Virus record (IMG/VR): IMGVR_UViG_3300025083_000194
Location: 1-26,515 of that record
Direction: 5' to 3' (one strand)
Source of the DNA: a virus
DNA length: 26,515 nucleotides
The notes under the pieces are model-generated. The model saw only the letters and a program-made list of their open reading frames with translations, did not search any database and was not told where the DNA came from. The stretch's first letter is position 1. Each line of letters opens with the position of its first letter. The position numbers and the translations under genes are program-made. Positions 8,154 to 14,168 of the stretch are shown here, piece after piece.

Positions 8154-8665
8154 AACAGAACTTTGATAAGTGTTTGGAGATGTTGCTGCACCACGAAGGT
8201 GGTTTTGTAAATCATCCTAAAGATCCCGGCGGCATGACAAACCTTGGCGTTACCAAGGCTGTCTATGACGCATGGACAGGCAAAGAAAGCAGCGAGGCAG
8301 AGATGCGTGCTTTGACGCCTGCTGATGTTGCGCCGATCTATCGCAAGAACTACTGGGATAAGGTGCGCGGTGATGACTTGCCAAGCGGCGTTGACTGGTG
8401 CGCGTTTGACTGGGCTGTAAACTCTGGAAGTAAACGGCCAGCCAAGGCAATACAGAAAGCTGTCGGCGCAAAGCAAGACGGTGCGATTGGCCCCATGACA
8501 TTGCAGGCTGTGGCAAATGAAGAGCCAGACAAAATCATTGAGGCTGTTTATCATACGCGTCAGAGGTTTTACGAACGTCTTAGCACCTTTGAAACATTCG
8601 GTCGGGGCTGGACGCGCAGGAATAAAGAAACTTTGGAAGCAGCATTGGAGATGATGAATGGGTAA
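8150..8665 (+). CDS. Endolysin, GH108 N-acetylmuramidase
   Basis: 171 residues. The N-terminal glycoside hydrolase 108 domain (about residues 1-90) shows the family signature HHEGGFVNHPKDPGGMTNLG with E16 as the expected catalytic acid, then YRKNYWDKV. The C-terminal part (about 95-170) resembles the PG_binding_3 domain (QKAVGAKQDGAIGPMT, then RQRFYERL...FGRGWTRRN). It would cleave the MurNAc-GlcNAc bond of peptidoglycan at the end of infection. There is no signal peptide or signal anchor, so it depends on a holin; the holin gene is coupled immediately upstream (ATGA). Length is normal for the family. Confidence 0.9.
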   Translation: MKQNFDKCLEMLLHHEGGFVNHPKDPGGMTNLGVTKAVYDAWTGKESSEAEMRALTPADVAPIYRKNYWDKVRGDDLPSGVDWCAFDWAVNSGSKRPAKAIQKAVGAKQDGAIGPMTLQAVANEEPDKIIEAVYHTRQRFYERLSTFETFGRGWTRRNKETLEAALEMMNG

Positions 8666-8846
8666 AGCAACGCCAACAGATGCAGCACTGTGGTCTAGGG
8701 CTAAATCTGCGGCCAAGAAAAAATTTAAAGTTTATCCTTCAGCATATGCTAATGCTTGGGCAGCTAAGTGGTATAAAGAAAAAGGCGGCGGTTGGCGCGG
8801 CGGGAATAACAAGGTGGCTAAAAGTGGCAAAAGCAAAAAAGCCTAG
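8658..8846 (+). CDS. Small basic protein (first of four)
   Basis: 62 residues, about a quarter Lys/Arg. It contains KKKFKVYPSAYANAWAAKWY (about residues 20-39) followed by a Gly-rich basic tail (KGGGWRGGNNK, ending KSGKSKKA). The YPSAYANAW motif recurs in small phage proteins from marine viruses; I think it is related to the DUF5872 group but could not check. The ATG lies 8 bases before the endolysin stop. It may be a nucleic-acid-binding or virion protein, judging from charge only. Confidence 0.6.
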   Translation: MGKATPTDAALWSRAKSAAKKKFKVYPSAYANAWAAKWYKEKGGGWRGGNNKVAKSGKSKKA

Positions 8847-9072
8847 TGCCAAAGGTGGGCTGGGTAAGTGGTTTAGAGAAGAGTGGGTTGACGTTAAAAC
8901 AGGTGAAGCCTGTGGACGCACATCTTCCAAAGGTAAATCAAAGAGGCCATATCCCGCCTGTCGCCCTAAAAAGGTTGCGTCGAAGATTTCTAAATCAGAG
9001 GCAGCAAAGAAGACCGGCTCAAAACGAGTGAATTGGTCAACAACAGCTAGTGGAAAGAAGAGGAAAGCATAA
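8824..9072 (+). CDS. Small basic protein (second of four), GTG start
   Basis: 82 residues from a GTG at 8824 that overlaps the end of the previous gene by 23 bases. An upstream ATG at 8680 in the same frame would place most of the extra sequence inside the previous gene, and it reads as non-protein-like sequence there. The core GGLGKWFREEWVDVKTGEAC followed by GRTSSKGKSKRPYPACR is strongly reminiscent of a small family common in marine phages. Two Cys (in EACGR and PACRP) could bind metal. The tail is Lys/Ser-rich. The stop overlaps the next ATG as TAATG. Function unknown. Confidence 0.65.
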   Translation: MAKAKKPSAKGGLGKWFREEWVDVKTGEACGRTSSKGKSKRPYPACRPKKVASKISKSEAAKKTGSKRVNWSTTASGKKRKA

Positions 9073-9131
9073 TGTATGGTATGAAAAAAGGCACTAAAAA
9101 AGGCACCAAAAAAGGTGGCAAGAAAAAGTAA
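9072..9131 (+). CDS. 19-residue Lys/Gly repeat peptide, coupled at both ends
   Basis: The ATG overlaps the upstream stop (TAATG) and the stop overlaps the downstream ATG (TAATG). The peptide is built of K-K-G-T units (MKKGTKKGTKKGGKKK from residue 4) with ten lysines in 19 residues. This matches the basic character of both neighbours, so it may be a real basic peptide, a duplicated tail fragment or a coupling element. The DNA carries the corresponding 12-bp near-repeat AAAAAAGGCACY. Confidence 0.45.
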   Translation: MYGMKKGTKKGTKKGGKKK

Positions 9132-9406
9132 TGGCTAAGACCAAAGCAGAAAAGATTGCTGCGGCTAAGAAACGTCACGGTTTTACGGCTGTAAACAAGC
9201 CTCGCCGTGGCGGGCCAAAGAAGTTCGAGGTTCTCGCTGTCGAAGGTGATACCGTAAAGAAGATCAACTTTGGCGATCCCGCTATGTCCATCAAGAAGGA
9301 TCAGCCTAAGCGCAAGGCATCTTATTGTGCGAGGTCTGGTGGCATAAAAGGTAAGAATAGCAAGCTGTCAGCTAATTACTGGTCGCGTCGAGCTTGGAAT
9401 TGTTAA
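9131..9406 (+). CDS. Small basic protein (fourth of four), widespread phage family
   Basis: 91 residues. It begins with a Lys/Ala-rich helix (MAKTKAEKIAAAKKRHGF), then VNKPRRGGPKKFEV, a short beta hairpin (EGDTVKKINFGDPAMS) and a conserved C-terminal part RKASYCARSGGIKGK...ANYWSRRAWNC. I recognise this layout from many phages and prophages, where it is an uncharacterised small protein; in marine versions CAR-S-G-I and the terminal RAWNC are typical. The two to three Cys may bind metal. It is the last gene of the rightward lysis operon, directly before a terminator hairpin. Confidence 0.7.
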   Translation: MAKTKAEKIAAAKKRHGFTAVNKPRRGGPKKFEVLAVEGDTVKKINFGDPAMSIKKDQPKRKASYCARSGGIKGKNSKLSANYWSRRAWNC

Positions 9407-9410
9407 AATT

Positions 9411-9443
9411 GGGGCGAAGACGGGAGGAGAATATCCTCGCCCC
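9411..9443. terminator. Bidirectional intrinsic terminator between converging operons
   Basis: GGGGCGA (9411-9417) pairs exactly with TCGCCCC (9437-9443). A smaller inner stem GAGGA/TCCTC (9424-9428 with 9434-9438) competes with it. To the right a T-rich stretch (CTCTTTTAT, about 9450-9458) follows, and to the left the minus strand reads AATTTTAA. It lies exactly between the last rightward lysis-operon gene and the last leftward early gene, so termination in both directions makes sense. The 19-base loop is long for an ideal terminator. Confidence 0.65.
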
Positions 9444-9456
9444 AGTGAGCGCTCTT

Positions 9457-9852
9457 TTATAACTTAGCACGCTTTTGCTTATATTGCATAACAGAAAGCA
9501 TCAAAGAATGCTTTTGATTTTGTGACGCGCTTTTAGAGATGCGTTTTGAGAAACATTCTCGCGTCATGCCGAGCGCTTTTGCTGCCTCTGTTCTTGATGC
9601 AAAGGTTTCTCCCCACAGCGTGATTTCTTTCGCTGCGTTTGTTTTTCCAATAGGCCCGTTTTTACCAAGCCCAACTGTTTCCAGCGTTCCCTTGCGATTA
9701 AGCATTCTGGTGATTGCAGTTGGTGATATGCCCAACGCTTCTGCGGCTGCTTTAAACGATGGATAGACCTCACCTCTAATTTCACATGGAATGGCTGTCG
9801 TTTTCTTCAAGCCATGTTTTAACGGTTTCGAGATAGGCGTGATCTGGGCCAT
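9457..9852 (-). CDS. NUMOD-like DNA-binding protein with two repeats, no nuclease domain
   Basis: 131 residues from the ATG at 9852 (MAQITP...). The frame runs open to another ATG at 9933 but that would overlap the HNH gene by 152 bases. A TTG nearer the HNH stop is also possible, so the start is uncertain. The protein holds two similar helix-turn-helix-type units, IRGEVYPSFKAAAEALGIS and LWGETFASRTEAAKALGMT. They resemble the NUMOD1-type DNA-binding repeats found C-terminal to HNH homing endonucleases. Here they stand alone, with a basic tail. The neighbouring Ref-like HNH gene may be a partner, or this may be the remnant of a homing endonuclease. Confidence 0.55.
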   Translation of the reverse strand: MAQITPISKPLKHGLKKTTAIPCEIRGEVYPSFKAAAEALGISPTAITRMLNRKGTLETVGLGKNGPIGKTNAAKEITLWGETFASRTEAAKALGMTRECFSKRISKSASQNQKHSLMLSVMQYKQKRAKL

Positions 9853-10120
9853 TTCGCTCGATCCATGCACGTTTGTTTTCGTGTATAGAACTTGGCCCAA
9901 CTTGGTGGCAGTTTTTGCAAAGTGGGATGACATCGAAATCGCTCGCTTTGTTTGTTCCGTATCTATCGCAGATGATGTGATGTGCGTCTGATGGGCCAGA
10001 TCGTCGGCAGATAACGCAGGGAAGTTCCTTAACGCGTTGCAAATGTTTCTTTGCAGCTTTCGTGCCGCGCTCTGGTTTTGGCTGCTTTAACCCCATTGGA
10101 GGCTTGCCAGTTAAGTTCAT
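9782..10120 (-). CDS. Ref-like / DUF968-type HNH endonuclease
   Basis: 112 residues. It has the Cys-rich HNH core of the P1 Ref (RecA-dependent nuclease) type: PCVIC with C35 and C38, SDAHHI with H47-H48, VIPLCKNCH with C68, C71 and H72, and a final H80 followed by RAWIERNG. The Cys pairs would bind structural zinc and the histidines the catalytic metal. Ref proteins cut at RecA-made displacement loops and stimulate recombination. Gene context with ERF, exonuclease and NinB fits a recombination role. The start overlaps the stop of the 60-residue gene as ATGA. Confidence 0.75.
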   Translation of the reverse strand: MNLTGKPPMGLKQPKPERGTKAAKKHLQRVKELPCVICRRSGPSDAHHIICDRYGTNKASDFDVIPLCKNCHQVGPSSIHENKRAWIERNGPDHAYLETVKTWLEENDSHSM

Positions 10121-10299
10121 TTGAAATACTTTTCCCAGCGATGCGCCTCCAAGGTTAATTTCTGGGCATATGAATACAAGTCAGTCACCCGCTTCTTGTT
10201 TCGTCTGGCGCGCTTGATGGCTTCCTCCACTCTTGCGCGCTCTTCGTTTATTCTTGCCAATTCCTTACGCGCCTTGGGGCGCATCACGAACTTCCACAT
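10117..10299 (-). CDS. Small basic helical protein, function unknown
   Basis: 60 residues from the ATG at 10299, chosen because AAGGAG lies 8 bases upstream on the minus strand. The frame extends to an ATG at 10344, but that would overlap ninB further. It is nearly all charged helix (MRPKARKELARINEERARVE, then AIKRARRNKKR), with Arg/Lys far exceeding acids, and ends EAHRWEKYFK. It overlaps ninB by 35 bases and the HNH gene by 4. It could be a nucleic-acid-binding accessory of the recombination module; I recognise no family. Confidence 0.6.
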   Translation of the reverse strand: MWKFVMRPKARKELARINEERARVEEAIKRARRNKKRVTDLYSYAQKLTLEAHRWEKYFK

Positions 10300-10684
10300 T
10301 GCTTTTCTCCTTTTCAGACCACTCGACACCATGCCGAGATCCATATTCGTAAATTACTTCAATTAAGTCAGACATCTGTTGCTTGTTTAGTTTTGATGTT
10401 TTGAACCCTAAAGGGAATGGGCCAGATCCATCCAGCCCATCAGCAAACTGCACCTGATGACCTAGAGAGTGCATGAAAGCACACTTCCAAGTCTCTGGTG
10501 GCCATTTTCGTTGGTCTGGCCGAGCCATAGCTATATCACTTAACATTGCCCACATCTTAGCATTTTGATCCAGACTTCTGTCGCCTCCAACAATGGTGAC
10601 AACAGAATAATCTGGTGCAGCATCAATAAGCTGATGTGCATACATGCGCTGGCGTGGGCCTGTTAATCGAACCTTATATGGCAT
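10265..10684 (-). CDS. ninB: NinB/Orf recombination mediator
   Basis: 139 residues matching the lambda NinB (Orf) family: RSLDQNAKMWAMLSDIA (about residues 36-52), WPPETWKCAFMHSLG (61-75) and SGPFPLGFKTSKLNKQQMSD (87-106). Lambda Orf binds single-stranded DNA and SSB and replaces the bacterial RecFOR mediators in phage recombination. The ATG overlaps the upstream exonuclease stop (TAATG on the minus strand), indicating coupling within one operon with the exonuclease and ERF genes. Length agrees with the family. Confidence 0.85.
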   Translation of the reverse strand: MPYKVRLTGPRQRMYAHQLIDAAPDYSVVTIVGGDRSLDQNAKMWAMLSDIAMARPDQRKWPPETWKCAFMHSLGHQVQFADGLDGSGPFPLGFKTSKLNKQQMSDLIEVIYEYGSRHGVEWSEKEKSNVEVRDAPQGA

Positions 10685-11301
10685 TAGCTTTGACCAAACT
10701 TTTCACGAAGCTGATCGAGCTTCATGTTGGTTTCTTCTAAGAACGCAATAACTTCGGTTTCAATGTCTTTGCACAGATCCGCATCACGATGCACGCGCTC
10801 CATCCAAAAGTTCATATCTCCCGGCAGCCGAGGGTCAAAGCTTACAAAATCACACCATTGCCGATCTGTACAAATCATCTGAACATGCATTTGCTTGATG
10901 TATTTGCTTGGCACCTTGTCAGACAGCAGCGTGTCAATGTGCGTGGCGGTGTTTGGGCATTTGATCTCGATCAGGCCATCAGACCCCACTAGGCCATCAG
11001 GTGATGCTCCAAAGAACTTAATAGTTGGATGTGGTACAAAACCAGTTTCCTCAACCGTTTCGCCTGTCATAAGCTCATAGGCCATGCGGGCTTGTGGCTC
11101 TGTATCAGTACCCCATTGCATAGCGGAACTGCTAAACCCCTCTGTAGGGCGCTCTGTGAGCCTCTCAGTGATAATCTGAGCCATATAATTGCCACGGCTT
11201 GCGCTATATCCAGCTTTGGTCTTTGCCATAACATCGGCAGCACGGGATGCAGTGACGCATCCCAGCCGAGCGGTGTACCATTCTTCACTCCTCTGTTCCA
11301 T
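10684..11301 (-). CDS. YqaJ/lambda-Exo-family 5'-3' exonuclease
   Basis: 205 residues starting at the ATG at 11301, supported by AGGAGG 6 bases upstream; a longer open frame to 11436 has non-protein-like sequence inside the ERF gene. Motifs of the YqaJ viral recombinase family are visible: RSEEWYTARLG at the start, GCVTASRAADV, MQWGTDTEPQAR with E68, then GASPDGLVGSDGLIEIKCP with D102, E112 and K114 as the PD-(D/E)xK metal-binding set. It would resect dsDNA ends so that the ERF annealing protein can load on the 3' tail. It overlaps the ERF gene by 17 bases. Confidence 0.88.
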   Translation of the reverse strand: MEQRSEEWYTARLGCVTASRAADVMAKTKAGYSASRGNYMAQIITERLTERPTEGFSSSAMQWGTDTEPQARMAYELMTGETVEETGFVPHPTIKFFGASPDGLVGSDGLIEIKCPNTATHIDTLLSDKVPSKYIKQMHVQMICTDRQWCDFVSFDPRLPGDMNFWMERVHRDADLCKDIETEVIAFLEETNMKLDQLREKFGQS

Positions 11302-11881
11302 TATCAGCCTCCTGCATTTTAGCCAGCTTCTTGTTGAGCATAGAGATTGCATCAACAGCCTGCTTGTCGTTGAGGTCGTGCAGGGCTTCGACTTTCCAAT
11401 AGGCGCAAAGCTTGTTTTCATCAGCCTGTGTGCCATCGATTAGAGATTGGATTTCTTGGAATTGCTCAGCTGTTATGCGCTTTGGAGCTTCCTGCTTTGG
11501 TGCAGCTTTGGCCGCAGCGTTGCCATCGTCATCTTCTGGGGCAATGCCGGCCATTGCCATGAGGCCATAACGGCGAGCGTAGGTTACAGCAGAGCCATAG
11601 CCTTGCATGTCGTTCTTGCCTACGATTAACGGCACGCGACAAGAAAGCTGTTCGCCGCTTTCGCCGTGGATCATCACGGTTTCGACAAAGCGCCCCTGTT
11701 CGTCTTCGCCAGTGGGCTGAATGACTGCAATGCCTTGCTCATTAAGCGCAGGCAGGCAGGCGTCCATTACGCTGCCAAGATCCGCATATTTGCTGCGGAA
11801 GTGCGGGTTGCTGGATTGCTTTAGGGCTTTGCCCATGTTGGCCTGTGCAGCGGCCAGTGCTGTTGCGATTGTTTTGGTCAT
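11285..11881 (-). CDS. erf: ERF-family single-strand annealing protein
   Basis: 198 residues from the ATG at 11881. That start lies one base after the stop of the upstream membrane peptide (TGATATG), which suggests coupling; an upstream in-frame ATG at 11905 is less likely. ERF-family features are clear: NPHFRSKYADLGSVMDACLP (about residues 25-44), GYGSAVTYARRYGLMAMAGI, then the acidic PEDDDGN. A linker rich in Ala, Lys and Pro leads to a helical C-terminus. P22 Erf binds ssDNA and anneals complementary strands to circularise and recombine the genome, consistent with the P22-like packaging genes. It pairs with the exonuclease gene that overlaps it. Confidence 0.88.
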   Translation of the reverse strand: MTKTIATALAAAQANMGKALKQSSNPHFRSKYADLGSVMDACLPALNEQGIAVIQPTGEDEQGRFVETVMIHGESGEQLSCRVPLIVGKNDMQGYGSAVTYARRYGLMAMAGIAPEDDDGNAAAKAAPKQEAPKRITAEQFQEIQSLIDGTQADENKLCAYWKVEALHDLNDKQAVDAISMLNKKLAKMQEADNGTEE

Positions 11882-11882
11882 A

Positions 11883-11981
11883 TCAATACCCCAGTGCATA
11901 GCCAATAATTAAGAAGGCATAGCCTCCACCAAAGATTGCGATGGCCCCGATCAGGTCACAAAGTAAATCACGAATACGCAT
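11883..11981 (-). CDS. 32-residue membrane peptide upstream of erf
   Basis: The ATG at 11981 has GGAGG about 7 bases upstream on the minus strand. The frame gives 32 residues: a short charged head (MRIRDLLCDL) then one hydrophobic segment (IGAIAIFGGGYAFLIIGYA). The TGA ends one base before the erf start. The good ribosome site and exact placement argue that it is translated. A single-TM peptide in an early operon could be a superinfection-exclusion or host-membrane protein, or mainly a coupling device; nothing in the sequence decides. Confidence 0.5.
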   Translation of the reverse strand: MRIRDLLCDLIGAIAIFGGGYAFLIIGYALGY

Positions 11982-11993
11982 GTTTTTTCCTCC

Positions 11994-12320
11994 TTACGCG
12001 TAGAACATAGCTGATTGAATATCAGCCAATGCTTTTCGATCAGCAGCGTTTTGCCGATCAATATTATTGATGTTGCTTGCCATTTCTTGCAGACGATTGC
12101 GGCCAAGCTTAGCAAGCTCGGTAATGTCAGATTGCTGTACAGAAACGCTCTGCTGCACGCTAATTTCCATTTTAGCTTGATACCAAGCCAGTTTCATTGC
12201 TTCGCCAATTGGCTTTTTAACACCCATCTTTTTAAAGCGATTAACGACAGCCCAAGCCTCAGTCATGATCCAAGTGCGGTTGGCGACTACTTTACCGTTT
12301 TGTCTTTTCCACTTAAACAT
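11994..12320 (-). CDS. First gene of the leftward early operon, function unknown
   Basis: 108 residues, with GGAGG 7 bases upstream of the ATG. The N-terminal part is aromatic and basic (MFKWKRQNGKVVANRTWIM), followed by EAWAVVNRFKKMGVKKPIGE and MKLAWYQAKME. That helix-rich W-x-x-A-W pattern is common in small phage early proteins. The C-terminal half is a long polar helix. As the promoter-proximal gene it would be made first, before the recombination genes. Some phage regulators or anti-host proteins occupy this slot, but I recognise no family. Confidence 0.6.
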   Translation of the reverse strand: MFKWKRQNGKVVANRTWIMTEAWAVVNRFKKMGVKKPIGEAMKLAWYQAKMEISVQQSVSVQQSDITELAKLGRNRLQEMASNINNIDRQNAADRKALADIQSAMFYA

Positions 12321-12435
12321 ATTGTCCTCCGTTGATGAATTGACACTTAAATGGTATTAGCGGCAAACGCAATAAATAATTTGCATTGTGCTAATTTTTT
12401 TTTAAAGTATGATGTAATCACAAATGGAGGGTACT
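12321..12435. promoter_or_regulatory. Divergent control region between leftward and rightward early operons
   Basis: This 115-base gap separates the leftward operon (ATG at 12320) from the Cro-like gene (ATG at 12436). Leftward, TTGCGT (12372-12367) and TAAGTG (12349-12344) are 17 bases apart. Rightward, TATGAT (12408-12413) is a good -10, with TTGTGC (12386-12391) 16 bases upstream; TTGCAT/TAAAGT (12381/12403) is an alternative. A run of nine T lies between. Both -35 candidates are in or beside one palindromic operator (12368-12385), so one regulator could control both directions. Confidence 0.6.
12368..12385. promoter_or_regulatory. Palindromic operator CGCAA-N8-TTGCA
   Basis: CGCAA (12368-12372), eight bases, TTGCA (12381-12385): an 18-bp two-fold symmetric site with one outer mismatch. 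The same arrangement occurs at 15304-15321, and both are followed by a TTGCAWTGTG-like extension. Its left half is the -35 of the leftward promoter candidate and its right half overlaps the rightward -35 region. The neighbouring Cro-like protein is the obvious candidate to bind it. Confidence 0.6.
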
Positions 12436-12639
12436 ATGGAAAAAACACAAGCAGTTATTCTTTTTAATGAATGGTTCAAGACCAATGGCGTGCGCAAGAA
12501 CTGGTTCGCTGAGCAGATTGGTGTAAACGGCCCAGACATCTCTCGGTGGTTGTCTGGAAAGGTCAGGCCGCACAAAGCAGTTCGCAAGCGCATCGAGGAA
12601 CTGACAAATGGCGCCGTGCCAATGGAGGCATGGAAGTGA
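12436..12639 (+). CDS. Small Cro/CI-type helix-turn-helix regulator
   Basis: 67 residues from the ATG at 12436, with GGAGGG 5-10 bases upstream; an ATG at 12424 would add four residues and hide the ribosome site. A helix-turn-helix of the Cro/C1/YdaS type covers about residues 20-41 (VRKNWFAEQIGVNGPDISRW), followed by the typical SGKVRPHKAVRKRIEEL. The short length, lack of an oligomerisation domain and position as first rightward gene suggest a Cro-like repressor. It would bind the operator in the adjacent divergent region. No CI-type partner gene is in the window. Confidence 0.75.
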   Translation: MEKTQAVILFNEWFKTNGVRKNWFAEQIGVNGPDISRWLSGKVRPHKAVRKRIEELTNGAVPMEAWK

Positions 12640-12983
12640 AGATCCCGGCTAAACAGTTTCGCAACAAGTATGGCGCAAAGAAAACGGTTGTGGGCGGCAT
12701 CAAGTTCGACAGCAAGAAAGAAGCGGCGCGCTGGGGATACTTGCAGCTTTTGCTTCGCGCCGGCGAAATCACTGATCTGGAGCGCCAAGTTAAGGTTGAA
12801 CTGATCGGGCAGCAGGGGCCATTATTAACTAGAACAGGTCGCAAGATGAAGCTGACGTTTGACTTCAGCTATATGGAGGATGGCGTCAGGATCTATGAGG
12901 ATGCGAAGGGCTTTCCTACGCGAGATTATGAAGTGCGGGTTGCAGTAGCCCGTGCAATGGGACTTGAGGTCAGGGAAACATGA
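12636..12983 (+). CDS. DUF1064 nuclease-like protein
   Basis: 115 residues from a GTG at 12636 that overlaps the regulator's stop (GTGA) and has GGAGG 7 bases upstream; an ATG at 12630 would leave almost no spacing. DUF1064 features are present: RNKYGAKKT near residue 10, GIKFDSKKEAARWGYL (21-36), RAGEITDLERQV (41-52), LTFDFSY (74-78) and IYEDAKGFPT (86-95). E29, D76, E88/D89 and K91 are placed like a PD-(D/E)xK active site, and the family is suspected to act on branched or phage DNA. The early replication/recombination location fits. It overlaps the next gene by ATGA. Confidence 0.8.
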   Translation: MKIPAKQFRNKYGAKKTVVGGIKFDSKKEAARWGYLQLLLRAGEITDLERQVKVELIGQQGPLLTRTGRKMKLTFDFSYMEDGVRIYEDAKGFPTRDYEVRVAVARAMGLEVRET

Positions 12984-13798
12984 GTTTTGTTCTTCCAGAT
13001 GGAAATGTCTTAATTTCGTTTAGCGGTGGCCGCACCAGCGGTTATATGCTGCATCAGATACTCGAAGCCAACGGCGATCTTCCTGATCGAGTGAAGGTTG
13101 TTTTTGCGAACACTGGCCGCGAAATGCCAGAGACATTGGATTTCGTGCAGGAGTGCAGTGATCGATGGTCAGTGCCAATCACTTGGCTGGAATACACGCG
13201 CAAAAATGGAAAGGTTGGTTATGAGGTTGTCAGCCACAACAGCGCCAGCCGAAACGGTGAGCCTTTGGAGGCGATGATCCGCGCCGCAAAATACATTCCC
13301 AACACTATGCGCAGAAAATGCACGCAAGAGACAAAGCTGCTGACAATAAAAAGATATTGCAGATCACTTGGCTGGAAGAAATGGATCAACACTGTTGGGC
13401 TTCGCGCTGATGAAGCATACAGAATAAAGCCAAGCAGAGATAAAATGTGGGATAACTGGTTTCCTCTTTTTGATGCTGAAATGTCAAAGCGTGATGTTGA
13501 GAATTTTTGGAAGCATCAGCCTTTTGATCTTCAGCTTCCCATATTCAATGGCATCACTCCACATTCAAACTGCGATGGATGCTTTCTTAAAAGCGAACAT
13601 AAGCTGGCCGAAATGTGGCGAGATCATCCAGACAGAATGGAATGGTGGGCGTCATTGGAGGATGAATTTGGACACACGTTTCGCTATGATGGAACAACAT
13701 ATCGAAGCATAAAAGAAACAATGGAGCGTCAGGGCGACTGGATTTTCGATAGCGAAGATTTTTTCTGCCAAAAAGATGGAGGCGAATGCACAGGATGA
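12980..13798 (+). CDS. PAPS-reductase-family (adenine nucleotide alpha-hydrolase-like) protein
   Basis: 272 residues with the PP-loop SFSGGRTSGYML (S15-G16-G17-R-T19-S20), FANTGREMPETLDF (42-55), RRKCTQETKLLTIKRYC (111-127) and GLRADEAYR (140-148). These mark the PAPS reductase/ATP-sulfurylase-like fold, which activates a substrate with ATP or transfers sulfur. Seven Cys (59, 114, 127, 198, 201, 263, 270), including NCDGC, leave room for an iron-sulfur cluster, as in TtcA- or DndC-like members. Phages often carry such genes, with roles in DNA or tRNA sulfur modification proposed but rarely proven. No other dnd genes are present here. The start overlaps the DUF1064 stop (ATGA). Confidence 0.8.
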   Translation: MSFVLPDGNVLISFSGGRTSGYMLHQILEANGDLPDRVKVVFANTGREMPETLDFVQECSDRWSVPITWLEYTRKNGKVGYEVVSHNSASRNGEPLEAMIRAAKYIPNTMRRKCTQETKLLTIKRYCRSLGWKKWINTVGLRADEAYRIKPSRDKMWDNWFPLFDAEMSKRDVENFWKHQPFDLQLPIFNGITPHSNCDGCFLKSEHKLAEMWRDHPDRMEWWASLEDEFGHTFRYDGTTYRSIKETMERQGDWIFDSEDFFCQKDGGECTG

Positions 13799-14007
13799 AG
13801 CAGGATATTTTGATTTATTTGTTTAGCAACAACGGCGCATCAGCAGGCGATATTGCTATGAATACAGGCCATCACCCGCGAGAGGTGCAGGATCTGCTGA
13901 TCGAGATGGATGATGCAGGAGAGGTTATTATGCGCTCAGGTTTTTACCGGCTTAGTGAAGTCTCGCGGCTTAGAGCTTTAAAAGGATTGGACGATCAGAC
14001 AATCTAA
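13795..14007 (+). CDS. Small winged-helix protein, candidate regulator
   Basis: 70 residues from the ATG that overlaps the upstream stop (ATGA); an ATG at 13786 would add three residues and is closer to GGAGG. A winged-helix domain fills the protein: ILIYLFSNNGASAGDIAMNT, HHPREVQDLLIEMDDAGEVI, then a hairpin wing RSGFYRLSE. It sits just before the replication initiator, the position of cII in lambda, but shows no sequence evidence of being CII-like. It could be a regulator or a replication accessory protein. Confidence 0.6.
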   Translation: MKQDILIYLFSNNGASAGDIAMNTGHHPREVQDLLIEMDDAGEVIMRSGFYRLSEVSRLRALKGLDDQTI

Positions 14008-14008
14008 T

Positions 14009-14051
14009 GTAAAATAAATGGACGGGGAGCATGTCAAAGCTCAACCCGTCC
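14009..14051 (-). terminator. Minus-strand intrinsic terminator
   Basis: GGACGGG (14020-14026) pairs with CCCGTCC (14045-14051), and GAGC (14027-14030) with GCTC (14039-14042), leaving a two-base bulge. On the minus strand the stem is followed by ATTTATTTTA (14019-14010); on the plus strand it is followed by TAGTAAGG, with no T run. It therefore suits a leftward transcript only. Confidence 0.5.
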
Positions 14052-14114
14052 TAGTAAGGCCAAGCTGTTCAAGCGGAGAAACAGCGAAGGCAGAACGCAT
14101 GAGAGAGATGCGTT
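14010..14114 (-). ncRNA. Candidate OOP-like small RNA, leftward, upstream of initiator gene
   Basis: This is inferred. On the minus strand a promoter-like pair (14149-14121) would start RNA near 14114. The RNA would fold into three perfect hairpins: AACGCAT/ATGCGTT (14094-14114), GCTGTT/AACAGC (14064-14085) and GGACGGG/CCCGTCC with inner GAGC/GCTC (14020-14051). The last is followed on that strand by ATTTATTTTA, an intrinsic-terminator layout. The position just before an O-like gene, transcribed opposite to it, matches lambda OOP RNA. Alternatively the hairpins may work in the rightward mRNA leader. Confidence 0.4.
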
Positions 14115-14116
14115 GA

Positions 14117-14168
14117 CCTGAATATAGTTCGGGATCGACGTCTCCACAACAGAAAAGGAAATGTCGAT
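14117..14168 (+). promoter_or_regulatory. Two adjoining hairpins that can mask the initiator's ribosome site
   Basis: CCTGAA/TTCGGG (14117-14122 with 14128-14133, one G-U pair) is followed without a gap by ATCGAC/GTCGAT (14134-14139 with 14163-14168). The second stem includes the G of the ATG at 14161 and encloses its AAAAGGAA ribosome site in the loop. In the rightward mRNA this could limit initiator translation. The loop is 23 bases, so stability is uncertain. Confidence 0.4.
14121..14149 (-). promoter_or_regulatory. Candidate leftward promoter for the small RNA
   Basis: On the minus strand TTGTGG (14149-14144) and TATATT (14126-14121) are separated by exactly 17 bases. The -10 matches the sigma-70 consensus at five of six positions and the -35 has its TTG. 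The predicted start is at about 14114, the first base of a perfect hairpin. Confidence 0.4.
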